NCBI GenBank assembly: GCA_036897485.1
Contig: JAYMTF010000889.1
Span: 1-28,651 of the forward strand
Length of the DNA stretch: 28,651 bases
Source of the DNA: Pelargonium nanum
Lineage: Eukaryota > Streptophyta > Magnoliopsida > Geraniales > Geraniaceae
Direction: 5' to 3'
Part shown: positions 10,105 to 22,911 of the stretch, piece after piece
Layout: every line of letters begins with the position of its first letter
Position numbering within the stretch: the stretch's first letter is position 1
The notes under the pieces: model-generated
The model's input: the letters and a program-made list of their open reading frames with translations, nothing else
Told to the model about the DNA's origin: nothing
Databases searched by the model: none
Program-made: the position numbers and the translations under genes

Positions 10105-12950
10105 TGTGATGTCATGCCAAGTTTGCCCCTGGGTCGAAAAAGCGCACCACGAGTTTTTATCTCACCCACAACATGACAATTATATAAAACATCAACTAAT
10201 TAACATCAACTAAGAGGTAAAATAACAATGCATGTGCTGAGGAGTGAGCTTTCATATATAACTAAAGCCTGTTTGAACTAAGCTGTCCTTTGAATCTAAA
10301 ACAGGTATATGAAGGACAAAAGGTATTAAAAAAATGATTGGAAGTAGTAAAACGTCCCAAATTGCTGTCCAAGGTCCTATATGAAAGACATTTCCCCACA
10401 ATTGTGGTGAAGAAGCTTGCTAATCTTTTCAGCTCCAAAACCTGAAACAAAAATCTGTTCTAGTATCGCAATAACATTCACCATATATTTCTTTTGATGC
10501 TCACACATCAACACAAAAGGGGAGAATAAATGTGCACCAGATCTTACTTTTCTGATTGAAAGCCATAACGCCTTAAACCGACTTCCAAAGTTAAAATTCT
10601 TTTTACAGTTTCTTATCATTGACATTCGAGCAGATAATGAAGGCAAAATGAATAAGAAATAATCTGAAAAGAAGTAATCAAATAAAATAACCGCAAACCA
10701 AACCTTACTTTCCTGTAAGTTAACATGCCAAAAGCACTGTCCTTGACCTACAGACCAATAATCAGAGCAGCATTTTTACCTACTAAATGTAGAATAAAAA
10801 TTAATATCATATATATGGAGATAATACCTGTAGTCTAGACATATGAGAACATGGAATTCTTAAAAATTAAATAAGTGAGAAATGAGTTCCGAAAAATGTC
10901 TACAGAAACCGCACTCAAATGAGAGTATTGCCTTATCATCATCCTATCACTCATATACCCTCAAAATGGCATTACATAAGCAACAGGCAACCTATAGGAT
11001 ATTACAATCTAGAATCATGAAAAAAGTGAAAATGCAGTGATAAGTTATTCAATATTTGCTTCTCCAATCAATCAACGAATAGCATTCTCACCAGAAGATA
11101 TATTGTGCTGTAACTGCTGTTACTGTAATTCGTCATCATCACATAATCACATTATACCAATATGCTATTTAAATAGATGTATCCAGGAAACAAATAGCTT
11201 ACAATGAGCATCTAACATTATCTTTGATATCTTTCTTTTTTTATAAATGAAGAAACACTATTCCAAAACTCAAGTTAAACTACACTACACTAGGATCCCT
11301 TTTCGACATGAAGCCGCTTATAATCCAATCCACAGCTACAAAAGTTGCTAAGAACACATCACACTTCACCATAGACCTATATCCTGACAAGATGTACTTA
11401 CATCTAGCAGCAACAGAAGAAAACAACCAAAACTTCACAATTTCAATATTCATTAAGAAACAATCAATCACACTGTAGAAATTGATCCAATAGAAAGGCA
11501 ATAGCCATCTTCCGTCTCACGTCCTCCATGGTTTACTTCAACTTTTTTTATGAATTCTCTCGTTCCTCTCCTTCATGTATGACATATATGGGTGTTCCAA
11601 GCCAGGTTTGGTTATATCACACTGGTTTCCTTGTGACAAAGATGAGCAGTGCCCAAATTAAGCTCAGAATTCCCAGAAAAATAGTTCTTATCAATTCCAT
11701 ACCTCAACAGAATATGGAGAACTTATGGTCAATAACAAGTGATGTCTCTATTCTCCTTTATTTATTCTCGATATAAAGGCATTTTTCATTTCATATCGTG
11801 ACACAACAATCACTATTTCACTTTCAAGTTAACGGCAATCCCTTGTTACTTTTAGGTATCATCAAACTAGTTTTGAGAGCCAAATAAGCAATTATGGTTA
11901 TTGGGGTTTTATTAGGTCCGCGCATATTAAATACAACCAAATTTGCTCAAGATTGGCAATCATTGTGTCTTTATCACTGCAAACCTAACTAAATGTGAAT
12001 CGAGCTACAGGGCTTGAAGCTACAAAGACCTCCCCCAAATTAATAGTCTTAGCACTCAATTTATCTTACACTAGCTCTCAATATCAACATCAAAAAGTCA
12101 ATAGAATCGAAAATAGAAACAGCAAATCTATTTCAAGTTAACAAAGTTGACCCTAATACAGTAATATAAAATGGTATTAATTGCCGCTAGCACGCATCCG
12201 GATTGGACCTTTTTTTAAAATATAACAGTGAAACCTCCAAATCAGATCATAACAAGTGTCCATAAAGGAATAATATCAAAGCTAGTATCTTACCAACATA
12301 CCAATATCACAAATCCCACCTTTTCTAATTGCTGAAAGAACCAAATCATGCCATATAAAATAATCAACTCAACCAAAATAGTAATGCTATTTGTTAACAA
12401 CAGAAACAATAACTTAGAGAACACAATTCACATTTCAGAATTCACCAACTCCAATATATTCCATACATGAAATTTCACAATTGTGCTAAAATTGCAATGG
12501 CAATATCACTCTTATTTAAATCAAAAGCAGACTCCTTTTTCAATTAGAAACAACAAAAATTAAGAATCAATGTCACTAAAATTGAGAAAAACACAAATGA
12601 AACAGAAATTTGAAGAAAAAATCGAACCAACCCACTTCGCAGCAGCCCAGAGTTGACTTCAAAAACAACAAAACTAGACCAAAACCATACGATTCATAAA
12701 CAGTAAAAAAAAATGAAATCATTTATATGAAGAAAATAGCAATACGAAGAGCAATGGAGGTTCTGTTTCCAGACCACAGACACTGGAATGGCGAAATTAC
12801 TATTCTAACCTTACTCTCGATGAAGCTGCGGTTCTGGCATTATGTGAAGTTGACACGAAGACAGCACCGATTTGCGGGGGTACAAAAGGGAAATAAAATA
12901 AACGGAGAGGGGTAGAATCGGCATGTAAATAAAAATGGAAATCGTGTCCC
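10105..12950. other. 2.8-kb AT-rich intergenic stretch, no confident gene
   Basis: No ORF chain supports a protein-coding gene. On the minus strand, 10464-10383 has a good acceptor (TTTTTGTTTCAG) followed by a 21-codon open segment ending in a stop. Upstream, a possible donor (AGAAAA|GTAAGA) lies near 10545. This could be the end of a small gene, a non-coding transcript or chance. The remainder (10700-12650) is A-rich on the plus strand and shows nothing recognisable. Confidence 0.4.
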
Positions 12951-12951
12951 A

Positions 12952-13359
12952 ATGGTCAGAGAAAAACCCATCTTTTCCCGATTAACCTGTGTTTCTCTTC
13001 TTTCTCTCCCAAATTTTCTTTTTCTTCTTCCTCCTGAGCCGACTCGTCCAAACTCGCCGGAATGTAAGGGAGCTCCACGACACGACGTCGTGTTTGAGCT
13101 CAAGGTAACGTTTGTTTCTTCTCTTATTATCTTTCCTTTGATTTTTGCAAATTTCTCTTCATTTTCCACCATTGTTTCCTTCTTCCCTCCAAACTTATCA
13201 TTGTCTCTCAAAAAATGAATGCTCGAGAATTTACGTTTTATTTTATTTGTTTTTTTTCTTCTGATTATTGATATATTTATTTTGTTTGATGCAGAAACTG
13301 ATTGAACAGAATCAGCTGCTGCGGTTCTCATATAAATCCCTTATAGGACTGAGTTACAG
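12952..13359 (+). other. Candidate non-coding leader exons of the RKP gene
   Basis: Two plus-strand segments have strong splice signals. The first ends at 13104 (CTCAAG|GTAACG) after a CT-rich leader typical of plant 5' UTRs. The second is 13295-13359 (GATGCAG|AAACTG ... TTACAG|GTAATT). A further acceptor at 15375 (TACGTGTCAG|GATCGG) would join them to the leader just before the RKP start at 15497, leaving an intron of about 2 kb. The spliced product has an ORF from ATG 12952 (51 codons in the first segment, open through the second), which would end shortly after 15376. It would therefore be an upstream ORF rather than part of RKP. Alternatively these exons belong to a separate or broken gene. 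Connection to RKP is inferred from strand and proximity only. Confidence 0.4.
13080..13093. promoter_or_regulatory. 14-bp perfect palindrome with GACGTC core
   Basis: ACACGACGTCGTGT lies within the first candidate leader exon. GACGTC is a bZIP-type ACGT core; function is not shown. Confidence 0.4.
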
Positions 13360-13428
13360 GTAATTCACTTCTCATTTAGGTTTCATGTTTGATATGCTTT
13401 TGTTTTGAATTTAAATATGCAGATTTTG

Positions 13429-13453
13429 ATATATATATATATATATATATATA
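13429..13453. repeat. (TA)n microsatellite
   Basis: An uninterrupted TA run just after GATTTTGATA, in the putative leader intron of RKP. Confidence 0.85.
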
Positions 13454-13599
13454 ATGTATATGATTAGCATTTAAATATACTGTTAACATTTATTAGTTGT
13501 TCTAGCTAGTATTGGCAAAAAACATGTATCAGTAGTATGAGGTAAAAAGACAAATACATAAGAAACAATGTATAAGTTACACAAAAATAAAACATTGCA

Positions 13600-13886
13600 C
13601 ACTAATTTCATGAAAAAGTATAACAACGACATCTAATACTTGCATGGCGATTACCACTTTCCCCGGCGTGAAGAGAGACGGTCAAGCGGTTTTCAACCAT
13701 TTTTTGCAAATATGCAACAGATAGTCCCTTGCAATTTTTAATTTGAAATTAGTGGTCGAGTAAATATGCGATGACATGTCCATCGCAAATTTTTGCGCCC
13801 CACGGAAAAATTTACGCACCACCTTACACGCAATAATGTAGCAATGAATGTGACAGAAGTCATAGGTCGTTCGCTTTCTTGTAGTG
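13600..13886 (-). mobile_element. Small non-autonomous CACTA (En/Spm) element, 287 bp
   Basis: The right end, read on the minus strand, is CACTACAAGAAAGCGAACGACC, the canonical CACTA terminus. The left end starts CACTAATTTCATGAAAAAG and shares GAAA and AACGAC with it after a short offset. The element is flanked by identical 3-bp target duplications GCA (13597-13599 and 13887-13889), the size CACTA transposase makes. Subterminal GCGA/TCGC words recur inside (for example GCGATGACATGTCCATCGC near 13768). There is no room for a transposase. The left inverted repeat is diverged, so the element is old or was mobilised poorly. Confidence 0.65.
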
Positions 13887-14498
13887 GCAAGTTCACAAGA
13901 AAGTATATAAAGATATTTAGTACATACACTTAACATTTAAGTTGTGTTTGACGTTACGTCATTGAGTGGAAATCATCAATTATTACATCTGAAGTTATTA
14001 TTTTTTTATTTTACAGTTTCTTCCTCTATGCAAACAATCATGTGATCCACCATAAATTTAGAGCACAATTACTGTGAACTGAGCTATTGAAGGGTTTTTA
14101 TGTAGTAGAGCACAAAATCAACCATTAATATTTTCTATTCCATGTGTAAGACAAAATAAAATAAAATAAAAGGATTAAGGGAAGTAAAGAATTGAACTAG
14201 AAGAAAATGAGAAAAGAATATATGTAGAAATTAGAATAGCAGGATAAGTAGATGATAGTAATGGTAAAGTAAAATATCGCAAAGCCAAAAAGCTCACTGT
14301 TATAAGAAGATAATGGACAAAAGATAATATTATGATGATGTCTTATTGAAAATCTAATTGTCTTTCGTGGAAATCACTTACTTTTATGCATTTCTTATAT
14401 TTACAAGATAATATAAATAATATAAAAATTAAAACACAACTTTCAATACCTCTTATCATGTACATGGATTGCACATGTTAGATAAATCATATTTTATA

Positions 14499-14734
14499 CT
14501 CCCTCCATCCCAAAATGTGTGTCTTGTTTCCCTTGAGTTTTTGTCCCAAAATTAGTGTCCTCTTTCTTTCTTTTTATAGTAAGTTAGTTATACATGAATT
14601 TCAATAGTATCATTCCAACAAGTTAGTTAATATCCTTTAACGCATGATTGTGAGAATACAAAAGTAAATATACAACACTAAGTAATAATTTTTCTCAAAA
14701 TAGAAATAAGGACACTCATTTGGGACGGAGGGAG
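14499..14734. mobile_element. Stowaway-type MITE (copy 1)
   Basis: A 236-bp element with terminal inverted repeats CTCCCTCCATCCCAAAATG and, at the other end, CATTTGGGACGGAGGGAG. It is flanked by TA target duplications (14497-14498 and 14735-14736). The CTCCCTCC terminus and TA duplication define Stowaway (Tc1/Mariner-derived) MITEs. It lies in the putative leader intron of RKP. Confidence 0.92.
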
Positions 14735-15071
14735 TATTAGATATGTAATATATAATACATTTAACTACTAATATATTTTATATAATAATTATTTTCATTG
14801 AACCAAGGGTGTCATGGCCCCTTCCTCTCTTCTTCTTTTTTCTTAAAATTTAGAACAGAATGGTTATGTTATCGAGTTCATATGCTTAGGCCCAGCCCTT
14901 GTTCTATGTTAGTTGAATATTCATTGTGGTGTTGCAACACAACGGTTTGGCTCTCAAATCAAAATTGTTTTTTATTTTATTTTATTTTTTTCTTTCTATT
15001 TTCCATATCTAAAGTGGGGAGAAAGGATACATTGTGATGAGAAATGGGGTAAAATTGATCTCAATTAAGCT

Positions 15072-15103
15072 GTGTTGGTGTTGGTGTTGGTGTTGGTGTT
15101 GGT
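15072..15103. repeat. Hexanucleotide microsatellite (GTGTTG)n
   Basis: About five tandem copies of GTGTTG, some 400 bp upstream of the RKP start codon. If the proximal transcription start near 15000 is used, it would lie in the 5' UTR. The antisense reading gives a His-Gln run and is not a gene. Confidence 0.85.
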
Positions 15104-15496
15104 ATTGATCTGTGTAAAGAGGAGTTCTAATACTTTGGTGTTTTAGCTCCTTTGGGTTCCTTTTCTGCATTTCTTTCATTAACTTTGTTCTTGCTTTGCT
15201 ATGTTCCGTGATACAGAGCAAGTGGTGATTAGTTTTGCTTTTATTAATGGCTGAGTCCAAGGTGGATTTTTGAGGTTAGCCTTAATGTTAGTAATTTGTT
15301 TTGAAGTTTGAATGTTTCTGATTGGTTTGATGTTTTTTTCTTCCACTTTTGATGATTATGCTTGTTACGTGTCAGGATCGGAGAAAGGCTAATTCTTAAG
15401 GTTGTTTGAATTAATCATTTTTGCTTAGAGGGGTATTTGGTTTCTGAGCTTTCAAAGTTAATAGTGGGTTTGTCAAGATAGCGGGTGTCCTCATAA

Positions 15497-18400
15497 ATGG
15501 CAGAAGGTACCTTTCATCTTGGTGGGCTTTCTTCTGGTTTGGCTGTGATACTAACTGGAGAGGATCAAAAGGATAATTCGTCGAAAACCCATATTGTCTC
15601 ATATTGTGATGATTTTAGAAACCAGTCTGTGGAGCAGACCCTTGAATACATATTTGATCTCCCCAACAAATCAATTGATCCATTGACTGGTCCAATTGAC
15701 AGAAACTTGATTCGCTCAGTTATAAATAACGAGTTTTCTGGATTTCATATGAATTCAAATGCTCCAGTTACGGATAGAGATGGAATTTGCATCATTGATG
15801 GTGGTTGTTGGCACCATGTTGTTGCTCTTGATGAATTCAGCATTTGTGGTGATATTAAAATCTGCAAGTCACCATTACTTTTAGAGAGCTTAGCAATGTT
15901 CAGCAGTGTCAGGGCTAATGCTTGTGTATGGAAAGGGAGATGGATGTATGAAGTTATCTTAGAAACTTCTGGCATTCAACAGCTTGGGTGGGCAACACTT
16001 TCATGCCCTTTCACTGATCATAATGGTGTAGGTGATGCTGATGATTCGTATGCTTTTGATGGCAAAAGGGTTAGCAAATGGAATAAGGAATCAGAATCTT
16101 ATGGTCAGTCATGGGTTTCTGGTGACATCATTGGATGTTGTATAGATTTAGATCAGGATGAGATATCATTCTATCGAAATGGTTGTTCGCTTGGGGTGGC
16201 ATTTTGTGGGATCCGAAAAATGGGACCCGGATTTGGATATTATCCCGCAATCTCTCTTTCTCAGGGTGAAAGGTGTGAATTAAACTTTGGGTCTCGCCCC
16301 TTTAAGTACCCAATTGAAGGGTACCTTCCTCTTCAAGCCTCCCCATCAATAAACTTATTTGCTTCCCAGTTGCTGCAGTGTTTATCAAGGCTTTTAGATC
16401 TACAATCCATGGAGAGGGTAGATTATTGTTTAGTTGAGAAGCTAAGGAGATTGAGGAGGTTTGTGCCACTTGATGAGCTTTTCCATCCTGTATCTTATGG
16501 TATATGTGACGAGTTATTCTCTGCACTTGAAGCAGATGTTGGAGGCATGGAGTATGTTGCTTGGGGGCCCTTTATGTCTTTCATGATGGAAGTGTTTGGT
16601 GTACAGGCACCACATGATTATTCGAGCTTGGATAATGTTGTCGACATCTTTTTAAAATTTCAAGGATCACAATTGGTGTTTGAGCACGTCATAGATGCCC
16701 TTTCATGTGGCTGCAAAACAGCATCGTTGGTTCTGACAGAATGCCCATACTCAGGGTCATATCCTTATCTTGCATTGGCATGTCACCTATTAAGAAGGGA
16801 AGAATTGATGGCGCTTTGGTGGAGGTCATCAGATTTCCAGTTATTGTTTGAAGGTTTTCTTTCACGGAAGAGTCCTAACAGAGAGGATCTGCAATGCATG
16901 ATGCCTTCTATTTGGTGGCCTGGATCATGTGAGGATGTATCCCACGAAAACAGCATGGTTTTGACTATTGCAGCTTTATCTGAATCTATTAGTAAGGTAT
17001 GTTTTTTGGCGTGGAACTGATATATATATTATGCGTGTGTGTACAATGTAGGTGAGTCAACTCACCTAAGCTCATATGAGCCAGACTCTCAAAGTTACGT
17101 AGCTTTGTGTAAATAACTAATAAAGACTTGAGAACAATGTAGTTTTGAGGAGAAGAAAATAAAACCCTAATTGCTCAATCATACCTCTCCTCTCACCTTC
17201 TCCCGCGTTGGTGGTCTCAGCATGGGTTGCCGGATGTCCTTTTTACTACCCATCTCTCATTAGTCATTATTGTAAATCAAGCTTGCTATTTCTTTGTTTT
17301 TCATGTCCTGTTCTCTTTCACCATCCTTCATTCTCAATCCCACTCCGTATCTCATTCATTACGGTATTACTGCAATAAAATATTCATCCCTCATTCAAGA
17401 GAGGGTTGATGTAATGCACTGGCATCTCAAGAAGCTATTAAATTTTAGTATTGTACAATCAGGTGAAGTTATGCTAATTGTCTAATGTCTATCTAACCAT
17501 AATTTCCTGTTTTATTTGCAGATTGAGGAGAAGCATAGGGACCTCTGTCGCTTAGTTATACAGTTCATACCACCTGTTTCATCTTCTCAGTTGCCTGGTT
17601 CAGTGTTTAGGACCTTTGTACATAACCTTTTACTTAAAAACAGAGGAGCAGATCGTAACGTGCCACCTCCTGGAATTTCCAGCAATTCAGTTCTTGTCTC
17701 TTTGTACACGGTTGTACTCCACTTTTTATCTGAAGGATTTGCAGTGGGAGACAATTGTGTCATGTTGAAGAGCTTTGAAACTGATGGTCCTGATGTTGGT
17801 TTTCTTCATAGAGGTGGTCAACAAACTTTCCCCTTAGGTTTGCTTCTTAAAAATGATCCTCATCGAACTGATATATCTAGGCTTGGAGGATCATTTAGTC
17901 ATCTATTAAAATCTCATCCTGTAAATGACCGGGAAGCTGATATAATTCAATGGGAGGAAGGCTGTATGGATGAAGAAGAAACAAGAGTAACTCATTCAAC
18001 CCAGCTAAAACCATGTTGTTGTTCAAGTTGTGACAATGATTTCTTGAGAATCTCAAGGAATCCAATTAGATACACAGCTAAAGGCTCTCGTAGCCACTGT
18101 GGTCCTATTTCAGAGAGATCTTCACATGTTTCAAGAGAATGTAGTACAGGAAGTTTGAATGATGAGATAGCAGATAAGCCTAGCTCTAGCGATCAGCCTC
18201 AATCTGAGTTCAATTATCTACAGGTGCAGCATTTGAGGATTGTACCAAGGGAGAGTAATATGTCTTCAGCTACGCTACTAGGAGAGGAAGAACTTCTAGA
18301 TACCATGTTGTTGCTGTATCATATTGGCATTGCACCAAATTTTAAGCAGGTGAAGTGACTATGGGTTACACCTTATTCTCCCCCTAGTATGCTTTTGTAT

Positions 18401-21400
18401 TTGCTGACATTTTGGCTGACTATTGAATGGACAATAGCTTTCAGGAGAACTCAAAAGTAAGATGTAGTATTGATGTAAAGAATGGGAAGGAATAAGATGG
18501 GTAAAACTGTTTGTCATATTGTGTTATGCTTAATTAATTTATCTTAGGATTGATGAAGAATTTAAGAGTTAGAAGCTAGTTTTCTGATGATTACATGTAA
18601 AACCAATGATTTTGTTTATGCCTAAACTGTTCTAAGCTCTGGCTGGAGTTTGAAATGTTTACTTTCTGCCCTGCCAAATGTCAATTCTGCAAAAATAATG
18701 ATCCTATTAGTTGAATATTTGCATCTCTTTCAATGACAATTACTTTGATAAGTTTCTCTTCTTCCTTTGCTTAGATACCATGAAAATTGATTGCATTCTT
18801 GATTTCAGTTATGTGACAGATTATTACATGGTAATAAGTGTTTTGTTTATTTATTTTTAGTGCTGTCAAATGTCTGAAGCAGACTACTCTGTTGCAGGCA
18901 TCATATTACATGTCTCACCAGTCACAGTCGATAGCTCTTCTAGAAGAAACTGATAAACAAATTAGAGAAGGAGCTAGTGGTGAGCAATTAAAGCGTTTAA
19001 AAGAAGCTCGTAATGGCTATCGAGAAGAAGTCCTTGATTGCGTGAGACATTGTGCGTGGTAAGAGGACCATGATGACATGTTGTATGTAGCTGTTCACTT
19101 TTGACCCCGGATGTTTACCGATTGTCATCATTTGATTTTTTCTTACAAGTTTATTGCCATGTGACTATTTTGGTATATTGTTTGGCTACCTCACTTTTTT
19201 CTAGAAATTAATAAATATTAAAGTAATCAGAGCATTGGATTATGTGGTAGTTTGGTTTTCTTAGCATCCAAAAATAGGTGGTAGAAAAATTAAGAATATT
19301 TACTCTTGTTGAATGCTAGATTTAAGTTCCTAGTTCTGTTTGGTTTTGTAGGTATCGCATCTCTCTATTTTCAAGGTGGAAGCAAAGAGGAATCTATGCA
19401 ACATGCATGTGGATTGTCCAATTTCTTCTGGTTGTTAGCAAAATGGATTCTGTGTTCGTTTACGTTCCCGAGTTTTATCTGGAATCTCTGGTAAATAAAA
19501 TCTTCGTTCACTTTTTTTTATTTGAATAGCAAGTCAGACTGGAAGTTCACTGTTCTTTCTATCATTCTTATATATGTATACCAACCTTTGATTTTTGTAT
19601 CTAATAAATACTTATTTATTTGCCCCTAGTTCTTTTTATACATACAATTTGCCCATAATTTCATTTATATTTACATTCCTGATTAGCACAACAAGCTATG
19701 CAGTTCATAAGTGCAGTTGGGCTAGATGCATGTATGTATATATTTGCCTTTTTTTCTTCAAGAAAGTTATGCCTATAACTTCTATGGTGAAATGTTTCAC
19801 TAACACTGTATGCACCAGCACGACTCAGAAATAAGTCATTGATCTATGTTTGGAAAAATATTTTATTGAGGCAACTTTGCTTTGAGAAATGTTCACATTG
19901 TACTTTGTGATAATGTCTACTGCTAATAATGTGTAGTTCTTTCACATTATTGTTGTTAGTTTAATTTAATCCAAGGATGTCATTATTTACTCATCTATAC
20001 CATGTACAGGTTGACTGCTTTCATGTGTTACGTAAAAGCAATCCTCCTTACGTCCCTTCTACAATATTTATCAAGCAAGGGCTTACTTCATTTGTATGTC
20101 TTACTTCTTGCCCATTAATCTTAATGTTGTATGTCTCTGTTCATTATTATTATTTTTATTTTTTTGTCTTTAGTTGGCAAGATAATGACATAATGGAAGG
20201 ATTAAAGATTTTGTGGCTATTGTGCATGATCATGTTTTAGACATGAAAATATGAAATCATGTTTAATCAAGTACAAAATAACCTGTCGATATTGCAGCTC
20301 TTTCATCATGTTATAACTTATAAAAGTACATACAGATTTTATGTATGGAGAAACTGGTTTCGCAGTAATTATCTCTCCGTGTTAATAGTTCTTCCTTCCA
20401 TAGCCAAATAGAATTGTTCTTAGCTAGAATTTCAATTGAGAGGCGAAGATGTATTGTCTGTTGGTTATATAATTCAATCAAATTTCATGAACTTGACAGT
20501 TGTAGTTGTCAATGTTGTATGTGTGTGTATTGATTAGTTTGGTGTTATAATGACATCCTTTTGACATGGTGTCTCCCAACAAAGTATATTTGAGACCTAG
20601 TTTTCTTACATGCTTTAATCATAAAGTGGATTGTGTTACTAGTTTGGGACATCTAAGCTGGTTGTGTGGGATATGTTTCAGGTCACTTTCATAGTTACCC
20701 ACTTCAATGATCCCAGGATTTCAAGTGCAGATCTGAGGGATCTATTGCTTCAGTCCATATCAGTCCTTGTACAATACAAAGAATATTTGGCTGTTTTTGA
20801 GAGCAATGAAGTGGCAACCCAGAGGATGCCGAAAGCATTGCTGTTAGCTTTTGACAACAGATCTTGGATCCCGGTCACAAATATTCTTCTGCGCTTGTGC
20901 AAGAATTCTGGCTTTGGTTCTTCAAAGCATGGAGAGTCATCTTCTTCTTCAGTTTTCCAGGTATACCAGTGAACCATTTTTTGTTTGATAGCTTACCTCA
21001 TATCTTCTGAGATTAATTCTATTTGTCTGCTTTGCAATCCTTGATCCTTGAAGAGATTGCTGCGGGAAGCTTGCATCGGCGATGAAGATTTGTTCTCTGC
21101 CTTTCTCAATCGTCTATTTAACACCCTTAGCTGGACGATGACTGAATTTTCAGTTTCAATTCGAGAAATGCAAGAAAAATACCAGGTAATCCTTGGACAT
21201 AACATCAATTCTTTTAGTTACTAATATATTAGTTTGTTTAGGTTTGTTGTTGACCTAGAAATAATAATATGGTTTAAATCATGAAATGGTAACACCTGCA
21301 GTCCCAGGCTATCACAATAAAAAAAGGTACAGATTGTTAACATAATAGTTCAGGATGCTTCTTTGTGCAGTGATGGATCACGCTTCAATTATTTTAGAAT

Positions 21401-22911
21401 CATCTTCTTTCCCTTTTGGCTATTTTGTGTAATTGTTGTATAGTGCCGTTTGCAGATAGAGTTTATGCATAGGAAATGCAGTGTCATATTTGATCTCTCA
21501 TGCAATCTTGCAAGGGTTTTGGAGTTCTGCACGTCTGAGATCCCTCAAGCATTCTTGTCAAGAAGTAATTCAAATTTGCGAAGGCTAACTGAGCTAATTG
21601 TCTTTATTCTAAACCGTATTACTTCAGCTGTGGACACTGATTTTTTTGACGTGTAAGTTCACATGCTAGCGAATTTAAACTCATTTAGTTCCTCTTCACC
21701 CATATGTTCTGTCTTTCCATTTATTGTACTGGCTAATTCATGTTAATCCTATAGTCTAGGGAATCATATCTGACTTGAATGCCTATGGAGAGTCTGCCTT
21801 CAAGGTTATTGATACTGATTGTGTGCTGAGTTGTAGGGATTTTCTTGTCAAAAATTTAAGATGTAGATTTATAAAAACATCTTGTTTGGATGCCTATTAC
21901 TTAAACATCTCTCAAAGTTTCGGGAGTTTGTTATAATCTTCTCTGAATGTGTGGACTGTGGACAGTTTGGCTTTTGCTTGCTGGTTCCCTTAAGTTTGAT
22001 TACTCATGAACGAGCTTAATAATTGGATGCAACTCTGAGTAAAAAAGACTCTTGGGTACATTATAAATTTATTATGTCAATGTTTGCTTTGCAGGTCTCT
22101 TAGACGACATGGTCAATATTTGGATAAGTTAAACAGAGGGATGATCTTAGCACCCATTGTAGGAATGATTTTCAATCTGTTCGATGTTAGTGAGGAGACA
22201 AAATGCATTGAGCATGATGATATTGTGGGTGTGTTTGCAAGCATGGACTGTCCCAACACTGTTCATATTGGCTTCCAGTACCTATTGAATTACAACTGGG
22301 TTAGTTCTGGTCAACATTAATTTCTTGTCTATTTTAGATCCCCATGCGTGGGTATATAATTGTTATATGCTAGTACATGTATGTATATATATTTCCTTTG
22401 GTATTAGATTATTATTACAGCTGAGTGTCTTTTAGCTGTATGTATATGTGCATGTCTTTTAGCTTGTTGATCTTGCTATGCTTGAAATGCTAATTAATAA
22501 ATGTTCAAATGCTACTCTAATTTTCCATCTTTATCTATTGTTTGTTTAGATGCTAAACTTAAATGTACTGTTGCTATCACCACTTTAAGATCTAGATAAT
22601 TGATGTGACAGGCGGGATCTTTCCAAGGGGATGCTCATCTTGCAAAACTCTGGAAGCTGGAGGGATTTTTAAGCCTCCTGAACTCCAGAATGGACTCAGA
22701 AGCCGAAACTATAGAGTGTCCTGGAGATAAAGATGTCGAGGAGAGCATGTGTTGCATTTGTTATGCAAGTGAAGCAGATGCTGAGTTCAAACCATGTTCA
22801 CACAGGTCTTGCTATGGCTGCATCACCAGACATCTACTAAACTGCCAGAGATGTTTCTTTTGCAATGCAACAGTTTTGGAGTATTTCAGAATTCACAACA
22901 AGACGGTTTGA
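15497..22911 (+). CDS. RKP: KPC1-like E3 ubiquitin ligase RKP (SPRY + RING), complete
   Basis: RING-type ubiquitin ligase related to mammalian KPC1. In Arabidopsis RKP acts on the CDK inhibitor ICK/KRP proteins and is exploited by geminiviral C4. Ten coding exons: 15497-16996, 17522-18349, 18898-19058, 19352-19490, 20010-20093, 20682-20960, 21054-21185, 21456-21652, 22095-22299 and 22612-22911. They total 3,825 nt, giving 1,274 aa, near the usual length of about 1,280; the frame is kept at each junction. The SPRY domain spans about residues 144-266 (WKGRWMYEV, GWATL, GDIIGCCIDLDQDEISFYRNG, ELNFG). The middle is helical with no recognisable domain. The C-terminal C3HC4 RING has C1222, C1225, C1237, H1239, C1242, C1245, C1256 and C1259, all present. 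The start is the first ATG of the exon and gives the family-like MAEGTFHLGGLSSGLAV opening. Exon 7 uses a weak AAG acceptor (TTGAAG|AGATTG). The copy looks intact. Confidence 0.95.

Noticed and set aside
12727..12915. 62-aa plus-strand ORF upstream of the RKP leader, with an alternative frame reading EAAVLALCEVDTKTAPICGG
   Set aside because: Short, no splice-supported extension and no homology I can name; probably promoter sequence.
12840..13331. 163-aa minus-strand ORF, the longest non-gene ORF in the window
   Set aside because: It is the antisense of a CT-rich plus-strand leader (hence Lys/Arg/Glu-rich), spans the plausible splice sites of the plus strand and resembles no family.
13682..13936. 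84-aa minus-strand ORF
   Set aside because: It runs across the right end of the CACTA mini-element into flanking DNA and is not a transposase fragment I can recognise.
15009..15260. 83-aa ORF with a His-Gln repeat
   Set aside because: Antisense translation of the GTGTTG microsatellite.
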